Assembly: GCF_000017805.1 (NCBI RefSeq)
Contig: NC_009767.1
Location: 5,252,001-5,316,000, forward strand
Length of the DNA stretch: 64,000 nucleotides
Origin: Roseiflexus castenholzii DSM 13941
GTDB taxonomy: Bacteria > Chloroflexota > Chloroflexia > Chloroflexales > Roseiflexaceae
Direction of reading: 5' to 3'
Shown here: positions 37,489 through 45,845 of the stretch, in pieces
Layout: each line of letters starts with the position of its first letter
Position numbering within the stretch: the stretch's first letter is position 1
Made by a program: the position numbers and the translations under genes
Notes under the pieces: generated by a model
Database searches by the model: none
Told to the model about the DNA's origin: nothing
Seen by the model: the letters and a program-made list of their open reading frames with translations, nothing else

Positions 37489-38064
37489 ATGAAGACCTAT
37501 CGGCTCTCTCCGTCTGCACGACGCAGCGCTATTGTGCTACTGATTGGCGCATTGATCATTTGGGTGTTCGCCCTTTGGACCCTACGCATCTCGATTGCGA
37601 CCGGGAGCGATCCCTCTACCGGCTTCGTTCCGGCGCTGCGCGAAAATCTGGATCGCGGGCTGTCTCCCGGGCAGATCATCCCCGCACTGCTCATGGTGGT
37701 GTTGCTGGTGGCGACGCCACTGGCCGCGTGGAGTATCCTCGAGGAGTTGGGCGCCCAGTATACGCCGACAGACGCCGGGTTGCGCTTCACATCGTTTGGC
37801 GTTGCGCTGACCTGCCCCTGGAACAGTGTCATTGGCGTTCACCGCCGCGATGATGATGCAGACGAGCCTTTTGATGAAGTGGCATTGAGTGACGATCTAT
37901 CGAGCCAGATCCGCAATCCGCTGGTGCGCTGGCTGCATCGGCAGGCGTGCGGCGCCCGGCGGTTCATTATCTATGGCGGTCTTGAAGACCGCGATGATCT
38001 GTTGCACGAAATTCGCATGCGCGCTGGCTTGAACGATGCGCAGCCAGCATTATCATGGGCATGA
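37489..38064 (+). CDS. Hypothetical membrane protein, PH-like C-terminal part
   Basis: This 191-residue protein has two transmembrane helices (about 14-36 and 63-84). A cytoplasmic beta-rich part follows (AGLRFTSFGVALTCPWNSVIGVHRR), resembling the bacterial PH-like domains of small membrane proteins. A helical end follows. It begins 6 bp after the uracil-DNA glycosylase stop, so they likely form an operon, though no functional link is evident. Confidence 0.65.
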   Translation: MKTYRLSPSARRSAIVLLIGALIIWVFALWTLRISIATGSDPSTGFVPALRENLDRGLSPGQIIPALLMVVLLVATPLAAWSILEELGAQYTPTDAGLRFTSFGVALTCPWNSVIGVHRRDDDADEPFDEVALSDDLSSQIRNPLVRWLHRQACGARRFIIYGGLEDRDDLLHEIRMRAGLNDAQPALSWA

Positions 38065-38184
38065 CAGGCTGAAGGCTTCAGTCTGGGTAATACTAGTCGA
38101 TTGTCGTAAGGCTGTTTGTAAAGCAGTCGGAAAGGAAAGGAGCGAGGCGAGAACAACGACAGAGTTATCGCCTCATATGTGTCT

Positions 38185-39870
38185 ATGGCCAAAAACAGAT
38201 TACGCGCAATTCCTCTGGGCGGCGCCGGTGAAGTGGGCCGCAATATGTGGGTGTTGGAACAAAATGACGAGATTCTGGTGCTCGATTGTGGGGTGATGTT
38301 CCCGGAAGCCGATATGCTCGGCGTTGATCTGGTGCTGCCGGATATCACCTATTTGCGTGACCAGAAGGACAAGATCAAAGCCATTGTGCTGACCCACGGC
38401 CACGAAGACCACATTGGCGCTATACCGTATCTTGTACCCGAACTCGATTTCCCTCCGATCTATGGCACAACGCTGACCCTGGGCATGCTGACGGGGAAAC
38501 TCAAAGAGCATCGTCTGCTCGACCGGGTCAGGCTGATGAAAATGCAGGCGGGCGAACCGTTTACGATCGGTTCATTCACCATCGAGCCATTCAGTGTGGC
38601 CCATTCGATTCCCGATACAGTCGGACTGGCCATCGATACGCCGGTCGGACTGGTTATTTACCTGACCGACTGGAAATTCGATCACACGCCGGTCGATGGA
38701 CGCCCGACCGATCTGGTCAAACTGTCGGAGTTGGGGCGGCGGTCGCCGTTGTTGCTGATTACCGACTGCGTGCGCGTTGAGTCGAAAGGGTATACGCCAA
38801 GTGAGCAGGTCGTCGGCGAAGCGTTCGACTCAATCTTCGCAACCGCACCCGGTCGCATTATTGTAGCAACGTTTGCGTCGAACGTGTCGCGCGTGCAACA
38901 GGTCATCGACTCGGCGGAAGCGTATGGGCGCAAAGTCATCGTCGCCGGACGGAGCATGGAGAACACCACGCGCATTGCGCTCGAGTTGGGCTATCTCCGC
39001 GCACAACAAGGAACGCTGATCCGTCCGCAAGAGGCGGCCGGTCTGACCGATGACCAGGTGGCGGTCATCTGCACCGGCAGCCAGGGCGAGCCGATGTCGG
39101 CGCTGGCGCGCATGGCAAACCGTGACTATCCACACGTCAAGATCAAAGAGGGCGATACGGTTGTGGTGTCGGCAACTCCCATTCCCGGCAATGAGGTGTC
39201 GGTCAATCGGGTGATTAACAATCTGTTTCGCCTGGGGGCGGAAGTTATCTATAGCGACAATCCATCGGGGCTTGCCGTGCACGTCTCGGGTCACGCTGCA
39301 CAGGAAGAACTTAAAATGGTGCTGGCCATTCTGCGACCCGAATTTGTTGTGCCGTTTCATGGCGATTATCGCCATATGATGCTCTACCGAAAGCTCGCGC
39401 TCGGTATGGGCGGGTTGTTCTCCAATTCGAATGTCATTATTCCCGAAAATGGCGTAGTGATGGAGTTCAGCCGCAACTATGCCCGGACGACCGGTAAAGT
39501 TCCGGTCGGGTACGTCTATGTGGACGGAACAACGGTTGGTGACGTTGGGCAGGTGGTCGTGCGCGACCGCCAACTCCTGGCGCGCGATGGAATTCTGATG
39601 GTGGTCGTCAGCATCGACCGAACAACCGGCGAACTGGTGGCGGGACCGGATGTTGTCTCACGCGGGTTCGTCTATATGCGGCAGTCGGATGATCTGATCG
39701 AGTCAACCAAGAACATTGTGCGGGATGCATTGTCCCGGCGCAATGGCGGAGGCAAGACGGAAATCGACAGCGCTTTCGTCAATCGTAAAATCAAAGATGT
39801 GGTTAGCGATTATCTCTACGGACAGACCCGCCGCCGTCCAATGGTGTTGCCGGTCGTGATGGAAGTGTAA
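38185..39870 (+). CDS. rnj: Ribonuclease J
   Basis: The 561-residue enzyme is the metallo-beta-lactamase/beta-CASP nuclease that matures and degrades RNA, with both endonuclease and 5'-3' exonuclease activity in the family. The zinc site is HGHEDHIGA, with partner residues in SVAHSIPDTVG and LTDWKFDH. beta-CASP motifs include SRVQQVIDSA, CTGSQGEP and HVSGHA near residues 370-375. Length is normal. ATG 38185 is used; GTG 38179 two codons upstream is possible. A leader with GGCGA/TCGCC arms precedes it. MITE copy 5 lies 12 bp after the stop. Confidence 0.94.
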   Translation: MAKNRLRAIPLGGAGEVGRNMWVLEQNDEILVLDCGVMFPEADMLGVDLVLPDITYLRDQKDKIKAIVLTHGHEDHIGAIPYLVPELDFPPIYGTTLTLGMLTGKLKEHRLLDRVRLMKMQAGEPFTIGSFTIEPFSVAHSIPDTVGLAIDTPVGLVIYLTDWKFDHTPVDGRPTDLVKLSELGRRSPLLLITDCVRVESKGYTPSEQVVGEAFDSIFATAPGRIIVATFASNVSRVQQVIDSAEAYGRKVIVAGRSMENTTRIALELGYLRAQQGTLIRPQEAAGLTDDQVAVICTGSQGEPMSALARMANRDYPHVKIKEGDTVVVSATPIPGNEVSVNRVINNLFRLGAEVIYSDNPSGLAVHVSGHAAQEELKMVLAILRPEFVVPFHGDYRHMMLYRKLALGMGGLFSNSNVIIPENGVVMEFSRNYARTTGKVPVGYVYVDGTTVGDVGQVVVRDRQLLARDGILMVVVSIDRTTGELVAGPDVVSRGFVYMRQSDDLIESTKNIVRDALSRRNGGGKTEIDSAFVNRKIKDVVSDYLYGQTRRRPMVLPVVMEV

Positions 39871-39882
39871 CCAGGGGTGTTA

Positions 39883-40030
39883 TACCAATGACCTGTGAAC
39901 CTCCGGCATGGTCACCCCGAGCAGCGCGCGGGTTCTTGCGCGATCTGCTCAGATTCCTCGCTGCGTTTACCCTGAGCGAAGCGAAGGGCTCGGAATGACA
40001 AGTATGCGGCATCGTCAATCGTCATTGGTA
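39883..40030 (+). mobile_element. MITE copy 5
   Basis: This 148-bp copy is in the same orientation as copy 1, with ends TACCAATGAC and GTCATTGGTA. TTA flanks both sides (39880-39882 and 40031-40033). The right TTA is the complement of the TAA stop codon of the rimI-like gene. It fills the whole gap between the convergent rnj and rimI-like genes. Confidence 0.9.
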
Positions 40031-40699
40031 TTACTCCGTTCCGAGGCGCAGATTGTTGCGCAACGGACCTGGTTCATTCGCCTCCTCGCGCAATCGGGCA
40101 AACAATTGCTCACGGAGCTGCTGTAGTCGCTCCTGGTATGCCTGGCTACGGATCGGATCCGTCCACATAATCAGCGCGTCCTCGCCATTATCGGTATAAT
40201 AGCGAGGGCGCGTTCCCGCCGGACGAAAGCCATACTTCAGGTACAGTTGTTGCGCAACAATGTTGCTGACGCGCACCTCCAGCGTCAGCACATCGGCATT
40301 CAGGTCGAGCGCCTGATCGATCAACCCGTTGAGCAACAATTCCCCAAGCCCGCGCCCGCGATAGGCAGGCGCCACGGCAATGGTAGTAATATGCCCTTCA
40401 TCGACGCTCAACCAGACACCGCCATAGCCAACAATCGGAAAGTCGCGCACAGACGTTTGCCGCACTGAAAGCATCGGGAGCAAACTTGCGAGCAAACCGC
40501 GTCGAGGCGCGGAACGCTCCGTTCGCGGCGGCGGCGGCGTCGAGGAAGCGCGCGCAACAATGTACCGACTCGTCGCCGGCGACCGCAACTCATGACGATA
40601 GGTGCTGGCTGACCAGAGCGTGCTGAAACTGGCGCGCTCGATCACCTGCACCTGCTCGATATCATCCTCGGTCATTCGCTCGACGAAGTAGTACACCAC
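40031..40699 (-). CDS. rimI: RimI-like N-acetyltransferase
   Basis: The 222-residue GNAT enzyme shows the RimI pattern: DIEQVQVIERASFSTLWSASTY near the start, the acetyl-CoA loop VAPAYRGRGLGELLL, and EVRVSNIVAQQLYLKYGF with the catalytic tyrosine. RimI acetylates the N-terminal alanine of ribosomal protein S18. An insertion of about 30 residues (STPPPPRTERSAPRRG) and a charged C-terminal tail make it longer than the usual 150 residues, so specificity is less certain. The start is GTG 40699. Its TAA stop is also a target triplet of MITE copy 5. Confidence 0.75.
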   Translation of the reverse strand: MVYYFVERMTEDDIEQVQVIERASFSTLWSASTYRHELRSPATSRYIVARASSTPPPPRTERSAPRRGLLASLLPMLSVRQTSVRDFPIVGYGGVWLSVDEGHITTIAVAPAYRGRGLGELLLNGLIDQALDLNADVLTLEVRVSNIVAQQLYLKYGFRPAGTRPRYYTDNGEDALIMWTDPIRSQAYQERLQQLREQLFARLREEANEPGPLRNNLRLGTE

Positions 40700-40713
40700 C
40701 GTCTCATATCGTC

Positions 40714-41532
40714 TTATCGTTTCGGGTCGAGCGGGCGCGCATTCGCCGGGTTATTGGGGTCGAGCAGCAACTGCGCCGGATAAGCGCCGTCTTTACCGAA
40801 ATTCCCTCCGCCCTGGAAGAGACCGGTGACCTCGACACGCCCCCAGACGAAACTGGTGTTTGGTCCGACATTCAGTTCACCAGAGACGCTGGGAGGAAAT
40901 CCTTCCATCCAGATCATCTTGCCGATCGGTTGCGGACTGCTCCCATCTTCTTCGGTCGAAACCCCTTCCGCCAGCACATAGATCAGTGAGTTCCAGAAGT
41001 AGTACCCCTGCGTCGTAACCGTTTGACCATTGTAGCGCGCCGGATCGGCGACGAGGTCGAACAGGCTGACCTTGCCGTCACCGAGAGGACGGTTCTCAAT
41101 CCGATACTCCTGACGCCGCACCCGTTCAATCGGCTCGGCAGACGTCACAATGATACGATGACGATATGCATTCTCGGCGCCAAATGGACCGCCGGTTTCA
41201 AACCGCCCCTGCACACGCACAAAACCGTACACCGCATCACCGGGGCGGTGCAACTCAGTCGTCACCTCGCGCGGGAATCCTTCGAGCCAGATCGGATCGC
41301 CGAGCGGTTGTGCATCCAGTCCGTTATCGAGCGTGCTGATACCCAGCGCCAGCACCTGGCGTCCATCGCGTTCCAGATAGGCGCCCGATACAGTAACGTC
41401 TTTTCCATTGAACTGCTGAGGGCGATCCAGAAGATCGGGCACATAGAGCGATGACTCGGCGCAGGCAGCCAGCGCCGCACTCGCAGCGACGATCACCACC
41501 AGCCACGCAACGCGCTGCATACGATATCTCAT
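40714..41532 (-). CDS. Lipoprotein with duplicated OB-like domain
   Basis: The 272-residue protein has a lipoprotein signal (VAWLVVIVAASAALAAC). Two similar segments of about 110 residues follow. The first has RPQQFNGKDVTVSGAYLERDG and DPIWLEGFP; the second has DPARYNGQTVTTQGYYFWNSL and KMIWMEGFP. The repeat pattern suggests an internal duplication of an OB-type domain on the outer face of the membrane. No catalytic residues are recognised. AAGGGA precedes ATG 41532. The rimI-like gene begins 14 bp downstream, so they may be co-transcribed. Confidence 0.7.
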   Translation of the reverse strand: MRYRMQRVAWLVVIVAASAALAACAESSLYVPDLLDRPQQFNGKDVTVSGAYLERDGRQVLALGISTLDNGLDAQPLGDPIWLEGFPREVTTELHRPGDAVYGFVRVQGRFETGGPFGAENAYRHRIIVTSAEPIERVRRQEYRIENRPLGDGKVSLFDLVADPARYNGQTVTTQGYYFWNSLIYVLAEGVSTEEDGSSPQPIGKMIWMEGFPPSVSGELNVGPNTSFVWGRVEVTGLFQGGGNFGKDGAYPAQLLLDPNNPANARPLDPKR

Positions 41533-41665
41533 CTGAATCCCTTATTCTGTGTGTTCGCACATGCTGCTCTTCAGGAAACCATGTGGCAGATGGCATTATA
41601 GAAGTCGGGGCACAAGTTGTCAAAGCCGGTGTAATCCACATGTCATCCTGCGCAGCCAGAAGCCG

Positions 41666-41695
41666 TTGACCCTGGTAATGGCATACTCGTATAAT
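41666..41695 (+). promoter_or_regulatory. Sigma-70-type promoter
   Basis: TTGACC (41666-41671) and a consensus TATAAT (41690-41695) are separated by 18 bp. They lie about 30 bp before ATG 41727, whose ribosome site AGGGGGT falls just after the expected transcription start. This is the best-formed promoter in the window. Confidence 0.75.
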
Positions 41696-41726
41696 GAACA
41701 GCAGGAGTGAATAGGGGGTATGCACT

Positions 41727-42371
41727 ATGTCGGTTCTCTTTGTGGCGCTTGGAATCATGGTGCTGGCACTGCTTGCGCTGCTGCTCTGGTTTGTGCCGCA
41801 TCTCCTCCATCAGCAATCGGCGCGGGTCGCCAATGAGACCGCTCAACTGCGTGAAATGCTGCTCGACCTGCTCAACGAACAGGAAGCCGTTGCTATGCGT
41901 CAGGCACAACTCGGCGCATCGCTCTCGACGCTCCAAGGGCGGCTCGAAGCGCTGGCGCAGAATGGGAGCGTTTCCCGAACTTCACCCGATCTGGTATCCA
42001 CAATCGACCAACTAGAAGAGCGTCTGAGCGACCTTCAGCGCCAGATCCAATCCTGGCTCGACGGGCGACAGCACGGCTTGCAGGCGCGTGATCGTCAGGA
42101 CAACGAGGCCTGGGCAAATCTGATGGGGTTGCTGGCAGCGATCCAGGATCGCCTGGGGGCGCTGTCGCGCGACCGCGCCAACGCTATGGCAGCCTTGCAA
42201 GCCAGTCAGTTGCTCGACGATCTCGAGCGAGAGATGCAACATTTGCGCGCCATTTCGGAAGATATTGCCACGCTTCAGAACCGATTGCGTCGGTCGTTGA
42301 GCGAGCGCGAACAGCACTTGACCCTGGCGCGTACCCGCTTGACCGATACCATCACCATGCGTGGCGCATAA
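41727..42371 (+). CDS. Membrane-anchored coiled-coil protein
   Basis: This 214-residue protein has an N-terminal helix in the membrane (VALGIMVLALLALLLWFVPHL). The rest is almost entirely helical, with heptad-like spacing (LREMLLDLLNEQEAVAMRQAQL and IDQLEERLSDLQRQIQSWL). It resembles RmuC-like N-terminal anchors and other structural proteins, but no catalytic domain follows. A well-formed promoter and an AGGGGGT ribosome site support it. The function is unknown. Confidence 0.7.
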   Translation: MSVLFVALGIMVLALLALLLWFVPHLLHQQSARVANETAQLREMLLDLLNEQEAVAMRQAQLGASLSTLQGRLEALAQNGSVSRTSPDLVSTIDQLEERLSDLQRQIQSWLDGRQHGLQARDRQDNEAWANLMGLLAAIQDRLGALSRDRANAMAALQASQLLDDLEREMQHLRAISEDIATLQNRLRRSLSEREQHLTLARTRLTDTITMRGA

Positions 42372-42432
42372 TTCCAGATATCAGGACTAGATTCCTGATG
42401 ATCAACCGTTGAGAAGATGGTACGATAGACCT

Positions 42433-43287
42433 ATGAGCATGATTGTCATCGACAACCAGACGGTGCATTACGAAGTGTTTGGGCGCGGACGTCCCGTCCT
42501 CTTTCTGCACGGCTGGATGGGGAGCTGGCGCTACTGGTATCCGACGATTGAACAGGTCGAAAAGCAATACCGCGCGTATTCGTTCGATTTTTGGGGGTTT
42601 GGCGAGTCGCGCCGCAAAAGCACGACGGAGAGCATTGGCAATTATAGTCGTCAGGTCATCCGCTTTCTCGATGCATTGGGAATCGATAAAGTCATGCTGG
42701 TTGGGCATTCGATGGGCGGCATGGTGGCGCTCAAAACAGCGCTCGATGCTCCCACGCGCATTGCCAAAGTTGTGACGGTAGGAGCGCCAATCGTCGGCGA
42801 CTCGCTCTCATGGTTTCTCAAGTTGATGTATTACCGACCCATTGCCAATACATTTGCAAACGCACCCTGGCTGCGCCGTTTCCTCTTCCGCCATTTCCTG
42901 GGGGAAACGAGCGATCCGGCGGTTCAAGAAATCCTGGACGATAGCCTGAAATCGTCCGCCGTTACGCTTCAGCGCTCCATCGCTTCGATGCTGCACACCG
43001 ATCTGCGCCCAGAGATTGGGCGGTTGGCGGTTCCGGCATTGATCGTCCACGGCGGACGCGATGAGATCGTCAATCCCAATCAGGCGGATCTGTTCCATCA
43101 TGTGCCGCCGGCGCAAGTCGTGGTGATGCCGAAGAGTCGTCACTTCCCATTTCTTGACGAGCCGGATCAGTTCAATACGTTGCTTTTGGGTTTCCTGGGG
43201 CATGATTCCTCTTCTTCCTTTCGCTCTTCCTTTCGGCAGCCCGTGATAAACGCATCATTCCCCGCGCACAAGCCTGCCATCGATTGA
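42433..43287 (+). CDS. Alpha/beta hydrolase
   Basis: This 284-residue protein has the alpha/beta hydrolase fold. It shows the oxyanion strand PVLFLHGWMGSWRYW, the nucleophile elbow VGHSMGGMVAL, an acid in VHGGRDEIVNP and the histidine in KSRHFPFLDEP. The catalytic triad is thus complete. A cap region lies between (WFLKLMYYRPIANTFANAPW). The substrate is unknown; an esterase, lipase or C-C hydrolase would fit. No ribosome site precedes ATG 42433, and a TACGAT box ends only 7 bp upstream, so a leaderless message is possible. The last 30 residues are a serine-rich tail of uncertain value. Confidence 0.82.
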   Translation: MSMIVIDNQTVHYEVFGRGRPVLFLHGWMGSWRYWYPTIEQVEKQYRAYSFDFWGFGESRRKSTTESIGNYSRQVIRFLDALGIDKVMLVGHSMGGMVALKTALDAPTRIAKVVTVGAPIVGDSLSWFLKLMYYRPIANTFANAPWLRRFLFRHFLGETSDPAVQEILDDSLKSSAVTLQRSIASMLHTDLRPEIGRLAVPALIVHGGRDEIVNPNQADLFHHVPPAQVVVMPKSRHFPFLDEPDQFNTLLLGFLGHDSSSSFRSSFRQPVINASFPAHKPAID

Positions 43288-43403
43288 TTGCGCTCCCCGC
43301 ACAAAAGACTGCCGATAGCATGTTCGGTGTTGAGCGCGATCAGCGGAACGACACCGGGGACCGCCCCTCCCTGACATTCCCTCTCGCCGTGGTTCTCCAT
43401 TCG

Positions 43404-43412
43404 TGCTATAAT
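43404..43412 (+). promoter_or_regulatory. Extended -10 promoter element for the zinc-ribbon gene
   Basis: TGCTATAAT fits an extended -10 with a consensus hexamer, about 37 bp upstream of ATG 43450. No clear -35 is seen. Confidence 0.5.
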
Positions 43413-43449
43413 CGACAGGCATGGTTTCCGCTCGAACGCAACAGGTCCT

Positions 43450-43677
43450 ATGCCGCTTTACGAGTATCAGTGCAGTGACTGCGCGCGCGAGTTCGATGCG
43501 CTCCGCCCCATCCATCGCGCCGACGAGATTATCGACTGCCCGGCATGCGGCAGCCGTCGGGTGCAGCGCAAGATCTCCATCATTGCGCTCAAGATCGACG
43601 CTGCATCGCCTCGTTCAGGCGGTGCGTGTTGCGGCGGAAGTTGCGGCTGCGCCTCGCGCAGCGATACAACTGATTGA
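43450..43677 (+). CDS. FmdB-type zinc ribbon protein
   Basis: The 75-residue protein has the FmdB family zinc ribbon at its N-terminus (PLYEYQCSDCAREFD, then CPACGSRRVQRKIS). A cysteine/glycine-rich tail follows (GGACCGGSCGCAS). Family members have been linked to regulation of formamidase genes, but most are uncharacterised. The gene starts a short plus-strand run: the nucleotidyltransferase begins 19 bp later and the McrB-like ATPase 19 bp after that. Confidence 0.85.
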   Translation: MPLYEYQCSDCAREFDALRPIHRADEIIDCPACGSRRVQRKISIIALKIDAASPRSGGACCGGSCGCASRSDTTD

Positions 43678-43696
43678 AAAGCGCCAGAGGATATCT

Positions 43697-44692
43697 ATGA
43701 AAGTCATTATCCCTACTGCCGGGCTTGGGACGCGCCTGCGCCCACATACGTACAGTAAACCCAAGCCGCTGGTGTCGGTTGCCGGAAAGCCGGTCCTCGG
43801 TCATATTCTCGATACGCTGACCCGATTTCCAATCGACGAGATGATCTTCATCACCGGCTATCTGGGCAATCAAATTGCCGATTATGTCACATCAAATTAT
43901 AAAATCCCGGCGCGCTTCATCGAACAAACGGAACTGAAAGGTCAGGCGCATGCCGTCTATCTGGCGCGTGAAGTTGTCGATGGTCCCACGCTCATCCTGT
44001 TCGTGGATACGATTTTCGAGGCAGACCTGAGTTGTCTGACCGAACAGGATATCGATGGCGCCATTTTCTGCAAGGAGGTGGACGATCCGCGGCGGTTCGG
44101 CGTGGCGTTTACCAAAGATGGATTCATCACCCGGCTCGTGGAAAAACCGGTGACCGATGAGTCGAAACTGGCGATGATCGGGCTGTATTACATCCGCGAC
44201 ATTCAGTGGTTGATGCGCGCAATCGAAGTGCTCATGCTGCGCAATATTCAAACGAAAGGCGAGTACTTCCTGACTGATGCCCTGCAATTGATGGTCGAGA
44301 ATGGCGCCCGTTTCACTGCGCCGACGGTCGATGTCTGGGAAGACTGCGGGAAACCAGAGACGGTATTGCAAACGAATCGGTATCTGCTCGATCACGGTCG
44401 GGATCATGTCGATGCTTCTCGATTGGATGGTTCGATCATTATTCCGCCTGTCTATATCGACGATACGGCGCGCGTGATCAACTCGATCATCGGTCCGTAT
44501 GTGTCGATAGCGGCGGGGGCGATTGTCAAAGACTCGATCATTCGCGATTCGATCATCAATCGCGATGCGCAGATCGTCTCCGCTACACTGCAATCGAGTC
44601 TGATTGGTGATCACGCAGTGGTTCTGGGCGATTTTCGCGAGCTCAATGTGGGAGATTCTTCCGAAATCCGGTATGGACGCCCTGCACATTGA
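43697..44692 (+). CDS. Sugar-phosphate nucleotidyltransferase (RmlA/GlmU-N-like)
   Basis: The 331-residue enzyme has the nucleotide-binding signature PTAGLGTRLRPHTYSKPKPL and an activator/sugar loop (GQAHAVYLAREVVDGPTLILFVDT). An insert EYFLTDALQLMVENGA and a C-terminal left-handed beta-helix of hexapeptide-like repeats follow (IIGPYVSIAAGAIVKDSIIRD). This is the long form related to glucose-1-phosphate thymidylyl- or uridylyltransferases. It activates a sugar phosphate for glycan synthesis; which sugar and base cannot be decided. AGAGGA precedes ATG 43697. Confidence 0.85.
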   Translation: MKVIIPTAGLGTRLRPHTYSKPKPLVSVAGKPVLGHILDTLTRFPIDEMIFITGYLGNQIADYVTSNYKIPARFIEQTELKGQAHAVYLAREVVDGPTLILFVDTIFEADLSCLTEQDIDGAIFCKEVDDPRRFGVAFTKDGFITRLVEKPVTDESKLAMIGLYYIRDIQWLMRAIEVLMLRNIQTKGEYFLTDALQLMVENGARFTAPTVDVWEDCGKPETVLQTNRYLLDHGRDHVDASRLDGSIIIPPVYIDDTARVINSIIGPYVSIAAGAIVKDSIIRDSIINRDAQIVSATLQSSLIGDHAVVLGDFRELNVGDSSEIRYGRPAH

Positions 44693-44711
44693 AGAGAATT
44701 GAAGGTGCTGT

Positions 44712-45845
44712 ATGCTGCACTTCCCGAGTCCCGTCGGCGATGGCGCCGTGGGCATGGCCGGTGAGGGCCAGCGGAAGGCATTCCAGTATGGTCTGCGACC
44801 GCCGTTGCTGCGCCTGAGCAACCGCGACAACTGGGACGCCTCATGGGGTGAGCAGGAGTTGATCCAGCGCATGGCAGCGCTGGCGCACACTGCCGGGTTG
44901 CCGTTTTCTCGCACCCTGATTGTCGCCTACTATGTGTCGCTGAAAACCAATCCGTTTGTTGTGCTGACCGGCATTGAGGGCGCCGGTAAGACCGAGTTGG
45001 CGACGTTGTTCGCCGAGACGCTCCTTGGTCACGGAAGTCCGCAGTATGCGTTGATCAACGGTGATTCGTCCTGGCTCGGAGCAACGGGTGATCAGCGTTC
45101 GTTTCGTTCCCTGTTCGATCATTTCACCTCACTCCGCTTCCTCGAACTGTTGCAGGAAGCCGCCGATCCGGGCAGCGCCGGCAAAGTGTTCGTGGTATGC
45201 TTCGATGGCATGCATCCGGCAGAGGTGAATTACTATTTTACGACACTGCTGAGCGTTGATGAAGAAGGTCGCACACGCCTGCGTCTCCCCGGCGTTTCTG
45301 AGGATGAGCGCCCGATTGTACCGGCAAACGTCTCGATTACGGCGACCGTCAATACTGCCGAAGGCGTTGGAGTGCTGAGCGCCGACGTGCTGCGGCGCGC
45401 TGGGGTCATTGCCTTCCGCGCCAGGAGGTCCACCCAGGTATTCTGGCATCCGCCGACGCCGGCGCCGGTTGGCTTGCAACGTTTGTGGTTGCGCGCCGGT
45501 CGGCGTGATGCTGCCGCAGCCCGTGAGCATCTGTTCCAGATCATTGGTTCCACGCAGTGGAATCGGATGGGATGCTCTGAGCCACTGGCTGTGGCGCTCA
45601 GGCGCGCAGGCATGGCGCTCACGCCGCGCTTGCGCCAGGACGTGATGCTCTACGTCGCCAACAGTTTCGACGCCGAAGGGCGCGGGCTGTTCGACCCGGA
45701 CGATGTGCTACGAAATACGCAGATCGCCTTCGATCATCAGGTCGCGCAGCGCTTGATCTGGCGTCTCCACGATGTTCCCGACCCCATGCTCACGTATCTG
45801 ATGAGCGATCCTGACCGGCTGCCTCCGCTGGCATGGGCAGGGTAA
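44712..45845 (+). CDS. McrB-like AAA+ ATPase with altered Walker B
   Basis: The 377-residue protein resembles the motor domain of McrB-type AAA+ proteins. It shows Walker A VVLTGIEGAGKTELATLF, the ALINGDSSWLGATGDQRS segment where McrB has its WTD-containing loop, a Walker B-like KVFVVCFDGMHPAEVNYYF and a sensor-1 region ITATVNTAEGVG followed by the LRRAGVIAF arginine stretch. In Walker B the expected acidic pair (usually FIIDEINR) reads FDGMH, so the catalytic glutamate is missing. No N-terminal DNA-binding domain is seen. It is 19 bp downstream of the nucleotidyltransferase gene. Its 3' end overlaps the convergent ChlI-like gene by 56 bp. A DUF2357 nuclease that could be its partner lies at 19338. 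Confidence 0.68.
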   Translation: MLHFPSPVGDGAVGMAGEGQRKAFQYGLRPPLLRLSNRDNWDASWGEQELIQRMAALAHTAGLPFSRTLIVAYYVSLKTNPFVVLTGIEGAGKTELATLFAETLLGHGSPQYALINGDSSWLGATGDQRSFRSLFDHFTSLRFLELLQEAADPGSAGKVFVVCFDGMHPAEVNYYFTTLLSVDEEGRTRLRLPGVSEDERPIVPANVSITATVNTAEGVGVLSADVLRRAGVIAFRARRSTQVFWHPPTPAPVGLQRLWLRAGRRDAAAAREHLFQIIGSTQWNRMGCSEPLAVALRRAGMALTPRLRQDVMLYVANSFDAEGRGLFDPDDVLRNTQIAFDHQVAQRLIWRLHDVPDPMLTYLMSDPDRLPPLAWAG

